In this document: positions 15,007 to 20,891 of the stretch, one piece after another
Numbering within the stretch: position 1 is the stretch's first letter
Layout: every line of letters begins with the position of its first letter
Assembly: GCA_034429715.1 (NCBI GenBank)
Contig: DAOUFR010000054.1
Coordinates: 1 to 20,891 of the forward strand
Source: CAIMUM01 sp034429715
Lineage (GTDB): Bacteria; Chloroflexota; Dehalococcoidia; GIF9; UBA5629
Direction of reading: 5' to 3'
Length of the DNA stretch: 20,891 bases
The notes under the pieces: generated by a model
The model's database searches: none
The model's input: the letters and a program-made list of their open reading frames with translations, nothing else
Told to the model about the DNA's origin: nothing
Translations under genes and position numbers: made by a program

Positions 15007-17403
15007 ATGACTACAAGAACAATGAATTTAATGGTGAAAACTCCCATCAAGGCGCAGCAGGTGGCGCTGGATTATCTGAGCGCCGATGCCAGGGCGACCA
15101 GGCCCGGCTTTATCTGGTCTCTCGACCTTGAAAGGGCCAGGCTGGTAACGCAATCATATAAAATGACGGAGGGCCAGCCCATAGCCCTGCGTCGCGCCAG
15201 GGCTCTGGCGCACATACTGGATAATATGACGGTATACATCCGGCCTGACGAAATGATCGTGGGCAACTATGCCTCCAACAGCGACTCCGTGCCTTTTTAC
15301 CCGGAGCTGGCCTGGAAGTGGATAGCCAGGGAAACGGCGCCGGGACAGGTCTACGAGAGCATGCTCAGCGATGAGGGCAGGAAAGAGCTCAAGGAGATCG
15401 GCGAGTACTGGGGTAACCGCTCCATCCACCACATGAGCAAGAAATACCTTCCGCCGGAGCTTAAAGAGGCCTTCTGGATCTTCAACTGGGAATCAGCCAC
15501 GCCCAACTACGACAAGATACTTTCCATGGGTTTGAAGGGTATCCTGGAGGAAGCCAGGGAGAGGTTGAACAAGCTCGACAGGGAATATATGGAAGAGACG
15601 ATAAACGGCATCGATTTCGTCAAAAAGAAGGATTTCCTTGAGAGCACTATCATTACTCTGGAGGCCGTCTGCAGGTGGTCAAAGAGGTATGCCGAGCTGG
15701 CACGCAGCCTGGCAAAATCCGAGAAAGAAGTCCTCAGAAAGGTTGAACTCGAAAACATTGCTGCGGCCTGCGATCGCGTGCCGGAGTACCCGGCCCGCAC
15801 GTTGCATGAGGCCATCCAATCCTATTGGTTCATTCACCTTGTGGTTAATTTCCTTGAGATCCCGCAGGTGGGTTCAGGTATACGCTTCGATGTGGTATTC
15901 AATCCGTTTTACGAGAAGGACCTGGCCGCCGCCAAGATAACCCGTGAATCGGCTCAGGAACTGGTGGAGTTTCTTTTTGTTAAATTCCAGGAGACCGGCT
16001 TTTTACATGCTCCCATCTGGTCCGGGTTCGGTGGCGGAGCCCTGGGATTCCAGACCGTCACCATAGGCGGCGTGGACTCCAGGGGCCGGGACGTTACCAA
16101 TGAGATGAGCCTGATCATTCTCGACGCTACCAAGACGGTTCGCGCCATCGTGCCGCCGCTGGCCCTGCGCTGGCATGACGGCATACCTAAAAAGCTGGTG
16201 GATAAGGCTATCGAGTGTCTAGCCTCGGGTATGCCGCAGCCTGCCATTTTCAATGACAAGGTGGTTGTATTAAGGCTGGTCAATATGGGCACACCGCTTG
16301 AGGATGCCCGCAACTACTCCATAAATAACTGCATGGTGCCCACTATACCCGGTAAAAACTTCAGCCACATCTCGGCCTGGGCCAGCGGCGTGCCTGCGCC
16401 GCTCTGCCTGAACCAGGCGCTGGGCATCGATCCGCTTGCCATCTACAAAAAGGCCGGCAATAAAGTGCTCGATCCCGAGAAAATAAGCTCGATGCAAGAT
16501 CTTTTCGATGCATTTGCGGAGAATTACAGGCTGGTCATACACCGCCTGGTCCGCATCGCCAATATCGCCGATGCCCTTTATAAAGAGTGGGTGCCCCGCC
16601 CATTCCTCTCATCGGTCATTGATGATTGTATCGAGAGGGCGCAGGATGTGCGCGATTGGAACTATATGCCTGATTACCGCGATGTCACGCTTTTCGGCCT
16701 TAATACAGTGGCCGATTCCCTGACGGCTGTTAAAAAGGTGGTCTTCGATGACAAGAAGATTACTATGAAACAGCTTGTGGAAGCGCTGAAGAACAACTGG
16801 AAGGGTTATGAAGAGATCCGCCAGTTATGCCTGCGAGCGCCCAAGTTCGGCAATGACGATGATTATGCCGATCTGATCTCCAACGAGGTCGCCCGCAGGA
16901 TCGAAGAGGAGACCAGTAAGTGCAAGACCAACTGGGGCACATCGGTGCATGTGGACGGCACTGCAGCCACAGCCTGGTGGAGCTTCGGCCGCGTCTGCGG
17001 TCCGACGCCGGACGGCAGGATGAGCGGAGATCCCTTTAACGATGGTACCATCTCGCCTATGGCCGGCCGAGATAAGAAAGGTCCCACCGCAGTCCTGAAG
17101 TCCGTGGCAAAAGTAGACCCGCTGGAAAGCTGGAATCACCTCTTCAACCAGAGCTTCATGCCGCAGTTCCTGGTGGGCCATAATGCCGAGGTCTTCGCTC
17201 AATACCTGAAGACATTTGCCGACATGGGCATACACCATATCCAGTTCTCCACGGTCAACAGGGAGACGCTGGAGGATGCGCAGGATCACCCCGAGAAGTA
17301 TCCCACTCTGATGGTCAGGGTGGCGGGCTTCGCGGCATACTTCATCGACCTCGACAGGAGCATCCAGGATTCCATCATAGCCAGGACTCCGCAGTGCTTT
17401 TAG
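15007..17403 (+). CDS. Glycyl radical enzyme (PFL superfamily), unassigned subclass
   Basis: 798 aa, full length. The C-terminal glycyl-radical motif RVAGFAAYFIDL has Gly774, preceded by HIQFSTVNRETLEDAQ and followed by QDSIIARTPQ. The active-site Cys is Cys442 in INNCMVP, 332 residues before Gly774, a normal distance. Diol dehydratases, CutC and arylacetate decarboxylases carry Cys-x-Glu here; this protein has Val444, so it lacks that general base. PFL also lacks it. GRMSGDPFNDGTISPMAG (670-687) and GPTAVLKSVAKVDP follow the superfamily pattern. No microcompartment signal peptide and no small BssB/C-like subunit genes are seen. Start ATG has AAGGAGG. It overlaps the activase gene by 10 bp. 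It is probably a C-C or C-X lyase, or an addition enzyme, feeding the CoA chemistry next to it; the reaction is not known. Confidence 0.93.
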   Translation: MTTRTMNLMVKTPIKAQQVALDYLSADARATRPGFIWSLDLERARLVTQSYKMTEGQPIALRRARALAHILDNMTVYIRPDEMIVGNYASNSDSVPFYPELAWKWIARETAPGQVYESMLSDEGRKELKEIGEYWGNRSIHHMSKKYLPPELKEAFWIFNWESATPNYDKILSMGLKGILEEARERLNKLDREYMEETINGIDFVKKKDFLESTIITLEAVCRWSKRYAELARSLAKSEKEVLRKVELENIAAACDRVPEYPARTLHEAIQSYWFIHLVVNFLEIPQVGSGIRFDVVFNPFYEKDLAAAKITRESAQELVEFLFVKFQETGFLHAPIWSGFGGGALGFQTVTIGGVDSRGRDVTNEMSLIILDATKTVRAIVPPLALRWHDGIPKKLVDKAIECLASGMPQPAIFNDKVVVLRLVNMGTPLEDARNYSINNCMVPTIPGKNFSHISAWASGVPAPLCLNQALGIDPLAIYKKAGNKVLDPEKISSMQDLFDAFAENYRLVIHRLVRIANIADALYKEWVPRPFLSSVIDDCIERAQDVRDWNYMPDYRDVTLFGLNTVADSLTAVKKVVFDDKKITMKQLVEALKNNWKGYEEIRQLCLRAPKFGNDDDYADLISNEVARRIEEETSKCKTNWGTSVHVDGTAATAWWSFGRVCGPTPDGRMSGDPFNDGTISPMAGRDKKGPTAVLKSVAKVDPLESWNHLFNQSFMPQFLVGHNAEVFAQYLKTFADMGIHHIQFSTVNRETLEDAQDHPEKYPTLMVRVAGFAAYFIDLDRSIQDSIIARTPQCF

Positions 17404-18353
17404 ACTCCCGGGAGGCCGGCAACACGGACAGCGGTAAAGCTGAGAAGGACTTGAAGGGGCTGGTATTTAATATCCAGCGCTACAGTATTCATGATGGACC
17501 CGGCATAAGAACGACGGTCTTTTTCAAGGGCTGCCCGCTGCATTGCAAGTGGTGCTCCAATCCGGAGTCTATCAGTCTGCAGCCCGAGATACTGGTGCGG
17601 GAAGCCAGGTGCAACGGCTGCCGCCGCTGCATCGAGGTGTGTTCCCCTGGAGCTTTATCGCTGGCCTCTACAGGGCTGTGGCTGGACAGGGAGAAGTGCG
17701 ACCTTTGTTTGAAGTGCATAGATGCCTGCTGGGAAGACGCCATAGAGGTGGCGGGGCAGTTCATGACGCTGGACGAAGTGGTCGAAGAATGCCGCAGGGA
17801 TGAGCCTTTCTATCACAATTCCGGCGGCGGCGTGACTCTTTCAGGAGGAGAACCGCTCTTGCAGGCGGACTTTGCCCTGGCCCTTCTTAGCAGGTGCAAA
17901 ACATTGGGTATCAATACTGCGTTGGATACCTGCGGCCACGTGGCCTGGAGTGTGCTGGATAAGGCCCTCGGCATCGCCGACCTTGTGCTTTTTGATATCA
18001 AACAGCTTGATGCCGACGAGCACCGTGATGGAACAGGCGCGGACAACAAGTTGATTCTATCCAACCTGGAGAAAGCCATGAGTTCGGGTAAGACCCGGAT
18101 CTGGGTCAGGATTCCGGTGATACCCGGCTACAACGACTCCAACGAATATATGCAAAAGTTGGCCGGCAAGCTGAGCGGAATGAAGGCAGAGAAGGTGTCT
18201 GTACTCGGATATCATGAATTTGGACGTCCCAAATATCAGTCGCTGGGCAAGGCTTATCAGCTCAGCGGCCGCAAGCCGCTGGGCAGTGAGCGCATCAACG
18301 AGATCGTCGACATATTCAAGTCCGCCGGTTTGGACGCTACCGCCGGGTATTGA
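17394..18353 (+). CDS. Glycyl radical enzyme activating enzyme (radical SAM)
   Basis: 319 aa, typical of activases with an inserted double ferredoxin domain. It makes the Gly774 radical on the GRE by SAM cleavage. The radical-SAM cluster is Cys47/51/54 (GCPLHCKWC). The inserted ferredoxin clusters are Cys73/76/79/83 and Cys102/105/108/112. SAM binding is at LSGGEP (149-154). The conserved N-terminal block reads FNIQRYSIHDGPGIRT (25-40). I take GTG 17394 as the start: AGGA lies ~7 nt upstream and it overlaps the end of the GRE gene, giving coupled translation. The first ~20 residues are not conserved-looking, so a later start is possible. The two extra clusters group it with activases of dehydratase, decarboxylase or fumarate-addition GREs rather than with PflA. 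Confidence 0.93.
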   Translation: MLLDSREAGNTDSGKAEKDLKGLVFNIQRYSIHDGPGIRTTVFFKGCPLHCKWCSNPESISLQPEILVREARCNGCRRCIEVCSPGALSLASTGLWLDREKCDLCLKCIDACWEDAIEVAGQFMTLDEVVEECRRDEPFYHNSGGGVTLSGGEPLLQADFALALLSRCKTLGINTALDTCGHVAWSVLDKALGIADLVLFDIKQLDADEHRDGTGADNKLILSNLEKAMSSGKTRIWVRIPVIPGYNDSNEYMQKLAGKLSGMKAEKVSVLGYHEFGRPKYQSLGKAYQLSGRKPLGSERINEIVDIFKSAGLDATAGY

Positions 18354-18394
18354 TAACAGCATCAGGCAGCGCATAAAATATCTACCGAAAATAT

Positions 18395-18420
18395 AGGGGC
18401 TTCGCTTCGGCGAAGCCCCT
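18395..18420. terminator. Strong UUCG-capped hairpin, probable bidirectional terminator
   Basis: AGGGGCTTCGC (18395-18405), TTCG loop and GCGAAGCCCCT (18410-18420) form a perfect 11-bp stem with a C-UUCG-G cap on the plus strand. The plus-strand tail (TGATCTTTC) is poor in T, while the minus-strand tail is ATATTTTC, a better terminator tail. It lies 41 bp past the activase stop and could end both the GRE operon and a minus-strand transcript from the region to its right. Confidence 0.6.
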
Positions 18421-18429
18421 TGATCTTTC

Positions 18430-18556
18430 AGATCAGCGTTCCTCCCTACTCTCCCACTGAGGTAAGCCTCAATACTGTGCTTTATCCTTGATATTTCGTA
18501 GCCTTTTTGCTACTTAACGGAGAGCTCGGGAGTTTTACTGGCTCTCCCCTTTTGCA
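18430..18556 (-). ncRNA. Structured RNA candidate with 5S rRNA-like motifs (possibly degenerate)
   Basis: On the minus strand, GGGAGAGTAGG (18445-18455) is the loop E / helix V signature of 5S rRNA. It is preceded by AGTATTG and a TGAGG-CTTA-CCTCA helix like 5S helix IV. Further 5', CCCGAGCTCTCCGTTAAG (18513-18530) resembles the 5S loop C block CCCGAAC...GTTAAG, behind GGGGA. Against a real 5S: the middle is ~18 nt too long because of an extra hairpin (GTAGC/GCTAC, 18498-18513), and I cannot find the 5' strand of helix I. A strong hairpin with a T-rich minus-strand tail follows at 18395-18420. It could be a 5S pseudogene, a divergent 5S or an unrelated structured RNA. Confidence 0.28.
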
Positions 18557-18595
18557 CGTCCGCAGTCTATCTCTGCTCCTCCGGCAGGGGAGAGC
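18519..18595. repeat. Overlapping, mutually exclusive inverted repeats
   Basis: GGAGAGC (18519-18525) can pair with GCTCTCC (18541-18547). The same arm, extended to GCTCTCCCCT (18541-18550), can instead pair perfectly over 10 bp with AGGGGAGAGC (18586-18595). Only one pairing can form at a time. The rest of the gene-free stretch 18354-18736 also holds TGATC/GATCA (18421-18435) and TGAGG/CCTCA (18458-18471). I see no convincing ORF in it. Confidence 0.6.
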
Positions 18596-18736
18596 ATTTT
18601 CGAGGAAAGAACCATTCTACGAACATGGCCTGCTTATTGACCATTTACTGCCTCCCTGGGGGCTTATCGATCCAACTGCCCCTCAATTTCATGCTACTAC
18701 TAAAAACCGGGGTGGTCAAACTGTATTGAGCGCGGC

Positions 18737-18765
18737 TTGCAGCCTGCTTGAAGGTGCTACATAAT
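18737..18765 (+). promoter_or_regulatory. Candidate rlmN promoter
   Basis: TTGCAG (18737-18742), a 17-bp spacer and CATAAT (18760-18765) lie ~20 bp before the Shine-Dalgarno/ATG of rlmN. The match is moderate. Confidence 0.35.
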
Positions 18766-18784
18766 GTTGTGGTTAAGGAGAGAC

Positions 18785-19837
18785 ATGATGTCGAAAAAAA
18801 TGTTGCTGGGTCTTAACGGCGACCAGTTAAAAGAGCTGGCGGCCGAGCTCGGGGAGAAGAAGTTCCGCGGCAAACAGGTGGCTGATTGGATTTACAGGCG
18901 CGGCTGCCGGCAGGTCAATGACATGGCCGATCTCCCGGTCCCGTTGAGGATAAAACTGGACGAGTTGTGGGCGGTCGGGCGATCCGCTGTTAAAGAGATC
19001 AGCACAGGCAGGGACGGCACATTCAAGCTGCTGCTATCGCCTTACTACGGCGAGCTGGTGGAGACCGTAGGCATGCCTTACGATGAACGATTCTCCTGCT
19101 GTATATCCACTCAGGTCGGATGCCCGGTCGGTTGCGCCTTCTGCGCCACGGGCGCCGGCGGTTTCAAACGCAATCTTGCGGCGGGCGAAATGGTCGACCA
19201 GGTTTTGACGGTGGGCGAGGCCGCTGTACGAAAAAAGATACTTGCTGCGGACGGAAGGGTCAGCCATGTTGTCTTCATGGGGATGGGCGAGCCGCTGCTC
19301 AATTACGACGCGACACTGGCTGCTGTACGCCTGATCAATGATGAACTCAAGGTCGGCATGCGCAATATAACAGTGAGCACGATCGGTTATGTTCCCGGCA
19401 TATACCGTCTGGCAGCCGAACGTATGCAACTTACTCTGGCTGTCTCGCTGCATGCCGCCGCAGACGGATTGCGCAGAAAGCTGGTGCCGGGTATGTCGCG
19501 TTATCTGCTGAAGGATATAATCGCAGCCTGCCACCATTACAGCAACCATACCGGCCGGCGTGTAACTTTCGAGTACTGCCTGCTCAAAGGGATTAACGAC
19601 AGCCCTGCTGAGGCAGCCGCGCTGCCCTCACTGCTCAAAGGGCTGAACTGCCATGTAAACATCATTCCGTTCAACCAGGTTTCGGGAAGCGATTACAGGC
19701 AACCTGAGCCGTCTGTCATCATGTCTTTCCGCCGCGTGCTGGAGCAATCCGGTATAACTGTGACACAGCGGGAACAAAAGGGCGCAGGCATACAGGCGGC
19801 CTGCGGGCAACTGCGCCGGCAGTCATTATCCAAATAA
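18785..19837 (+). CDS. rlmN: Dual-specificity rRNA/tRNA adenine-C2 methyltransferase RlmN
   Basis: 350 aa, normal RlmN length. Radical-SAM enzyme that methylates C2 of A2503 in 23S rRNA and A37 in some tRNAs, using a methyl-Cys intermediate. Radical-SAM Cys113/117/120 (VGCPVGCAFCATG), SAM-binding FMGMGEPLLN (164-173), catalytic Cys340 in IQAACGQL near the C-terminus, and a second catalytic Cys at the usual helical position (QKGAG context precedes). The N-terminal LGEKKFRGKQVADWIY accessory domain is intact. The usual R-G-x-D-I before AACGQL reads KGAGI here, a small deviation. Start: ATG 18785 (or 18788) with AAGGAG 4-7 nt upstream; an ATG at 18764 in the same frame has no ribosome site. It stands alone, with no link to the GRE cluster. 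Confidence 0.95.
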   Translation: MMSKKMLLGLNGDQLKELAAELGEKKFRGKQVADWIYRRGCRQVNDMADLPVPLRIKLDELWAVGRSAVKEISTGRDGTFKLLLSPYYGELVETVGMPYDERFSCCISTQVGCPVGCAFCATGAGGFKRNLAAGEMVDQVLTVGEAAVRKKILAADGRVSHVVFMGMGEPLLNYDATLAAVRLINDELKVGMRNITVSTIGYVPGIYRLAAERMQLTLAVSLHAAADGLRRKLVPGMSRYLLKDIIAACHHYSNHTGRRVTFEYCLLKGINDSPAEAAALPSLLKGLNCHVNIIPFNQVSGSDYRQPEPSVIMSFRRVLEQSGITVTQREQKGAGIQAACGQLRRQSLSK

Positions 19838-19882
19838 GTAGAGATACGGATTGTCAAACGCGTTGCCATGCTCCTATCAAAT

Positions 19883-19910
19883 TTGACTTTACGAGTAACT
19901 ATGTTAAAAT
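19883..19910 (+). promoter_or_regulatory. Promoter of the second acyl-CoA synthetase gene
   Basis: TTGACT (19883-19888), a 16-bp spacer and TAAAAT (19905-19910). The -10 box runs into the palindrome at 19908-19923. The predicted start is near 19917, inside the palindrome, with a leader of ~64 nt. Confidence 0.55.
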
Positions 19911-19923
19911 TGACCGGTCAATT
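19908..19923. promoter_or_regulatory. Perfect 16-bp palindromic operator, TetR-type
   Basis: AATTGACCGGTCAATT is a perfect dyad overlapping the end of the -10 box and the predicted start. TTGACC/GGTCAA half-sites of this length are typical of TetR-family repressors, several of which control acyl-CoA genes and respond to acyl-CoA. No tetR gene is in the window. The repressor identity is inference; the dyad itself is certain. Confidence 0.65.
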
Positions 19924-19980
19924 AACGATTGGCCATAAACGGGAACACCTCGCCCGCTGATGATGCGGATCGGAGTCGAA

Positions 19981-20891
19981 ATGGATAACTACCCCTGGTT
20001 TAAGAATTATGATGGAGGTGTGCCTCGCACACTTATGCCTTATCCAAGAACGACCATGATCGAGGTGGTCGATGAGTCGGCTAAAGCAAAACCCTACCGC
20101 GCCATGTTCTATTTCAAAGGACACAGGCTTTTATATCACGACTTTGTGCGGCAGAGCGACGCCCTGGCCGCGGGCCTGGTTGCTCTCGGAATAAAAAAAG
20201 GGGAACGCGTAGCCCTGCTCCTTCCCAATTCACCGCAGATGGTACTGGCATTCCAGGGCATCTGGAAGGCCGGGGCGATAGCTGTCCCCATCAACCCTCT
20301 TTATACCGAACACGAGCTGAAGCATGCGTTGACCGAGGTGGACGCCTCTGCTGTGATCGTGCTTAATCCTTTTTACACTGCTGTGAAGAATATTCAGGCC
20401 GATACCGCTATCCGGACCGTTATCGCTACCAGTATCAAGGAATATCTGCCGGCACATCTCGGTCTGCTTTTCACGCTGGCCAGAGAGAAGAAGGAGGGCT
20501 ACAGGATTTCCCTGCAAAAGGGGGATGTGTGGTTTCAGGAGCTGCTGCGGCAACATAAAAACGAACCCAGGCCTGATATTGAAGTCAGGCCGGAGGATGC
20601 GGCCGTGATACTCTTCAGTGGTGGTACGACCGGCACTCCCAAGGGCGCCGTGGGTACCCACGGCGCCCTCATAATGACCGCCATGCAGATTAACGCCTGG
20701 CTCGGTCCCTTACTGGAGAAATGGGAGGACAGGGTGGCCCTGACTATGCCGCTCTTCCATGTTTTTGGATGTGCGGGCGCGCTGGGCACGGCTATGATCA
20801 ACCGTTCCTCCTGCATCCTTATCCCGAATCCACGCGATGTCACCGACGTGGTGAAAAGTATCCAAAAGTATAAGCCGGCCTTCATGCCCGG
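19981..20891 (+). CDS. Acyl-CoA synthetase (AMP-forming), N-terminal part (runs off the right edge)
   Basis: 303 codons are visible with no stop. The protein starts MDNYPWFKNYDGGVPRT, has YFKGHRLLYHDFVRQSDALA and PNSPQMVLAFQGIWKAGAIA as in long-chain ligases, and a P-loop SGGTTGTPKG (213-222) followed by LTMPLFHVFG and ILIPNPRD. The C-terminal half with the hinge and catalytic Lys lies outside the window. It is related to, but clearly distinct from, the ligase at 8563-10263: both share W-x-x-x-Y-D near the start and the PNPRD block. Start ATG has CGGAG 5 nt upstream. Its promoter carries a palindromic operator, so it is likely controlled apart from the GRE operon. Confidence 0.9.
   Translation, partial: MDNYPWFKNYDGGVPRTLMPYPRTTMIEVVDESAKAKPYRAMFYFKGHRLLYHDFVRQSDALAAGLVALGIKKGERVALLLPNSPQMVLAFQGIWKAGAIAVPINPLYTEHELKHALTEVDASAVIVLNPFYTAVKNIQADTAIRTVIATSIKEYLPAHLGLLFTLAREKKEGYRISLQKGDVWFQELLRQHKNEPRPDIEVRPEDAAVILFSGGTTGTPKGAVGTHGALIMTAMQINAWLGPLLEKWEDRVALTMPLFHVFGCAGALGTAMINRSSCILIPNPRDVTDVVKSIQKYKPAFMP

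Noticed and set aside
15007..17403. GRE as part of a bacterial microcompartment
   Set aside because: No N-terminal encapsulation-like helix, and no shell, aldehyde dehydrogenase or phosphotransacylase genes nearby.
15007..18353. GRE/activase as a benzylsuccinate or alkylsuccinate synthase system
   Set aside because: No small BssB/BssC-like subunit genes or succinyl-CoA transferase genes in the cluster. The active-site motif alone cannot decide it, so the class is left open.
18507..18764. 85-codon plus-strand frame in the gene-free stretch before rlmN
   Set aside because: TTG start without ribosome site, composition unlike the neighbours, and it crosses the strong inverted repeats.

Overview
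The window reads as a GC-moderate to GC-rich anaerobic bacterial genome. It holds a glycyl radical enzyme (GRE) with its radical-SAM activase, several Fe-S and flavin enzymes and CoA-thioester chemistry, plus a large SBBP/TIG/CARDB surface protein. A Gram-positive-type SOS box (GAAC-N4-GTTC) sits in front of a DUF6504-like gene. This mix is what I would expect from a Chloroflexota, Dehalococcoidia-like sediment or groundwater anaerobe, but the lineage is inference and no rRNA or ribosomal protein gene is present to prove it.

Left part (1-6233, all minus strand): a truncated DUF6504-like gene behind a near-consensus promoter with an embedded SOS box; a ~956-aa membrane-anchored surface protein with a seven-repeat beta-propeller, two TIG domains and a CARDB domain; a TolB-like PD40 propeller lipoprotein; and a marR - Fe-S protein pair with a palindromic operator on the marR -10 box. 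The surface-protein gene is preceded by a diverged copy (27/32 identical) of the SOS-box promoter found in front of the DUF6504 gene.

Middle (6374-8401, plus strand): a compact arsenic operon, arsR - CcdA/ArsG-like membrane protein - arsM. The first two genes overlap at TAGTG, and the operon ends in an intrinsic terminator that overlaps the arsM stop codon.

Main cluster (8563-18353, plus strand): six tightly spaced genes, namely acyl-CoA synthetase, NMO/FabK-type flavoprotein, enoyl-CoA hydratase/isomerase, an 881-aa flavoprotein fused to a complete NAD(P)H:2Fe-2S reductase, a GRE with an atypical active-site motif (N-C-M-V-P), and its activase, which overlaps the GRE gene. The likely logic is CoA activation of an acid, double-bond chemistry on the thioester, NAD(P)H-driven flavin reduction and radical C-C or C-X bond chemistry. 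Substrate and order of steps cannot be read from sequence. This cluster is the best candidate for an undescribed pathway.

Right part (18354-20891): a ~400-bp gene-free stretch rich in hairpins, part of which resembles 5S rRNA on the minus strand; rlmN; and a second, truncated acyl-CoA synthetase behind a promoter with a perfect 16-bp palindromic operator. The operator suggests TetR-type control of acyl-CoA metabolism.
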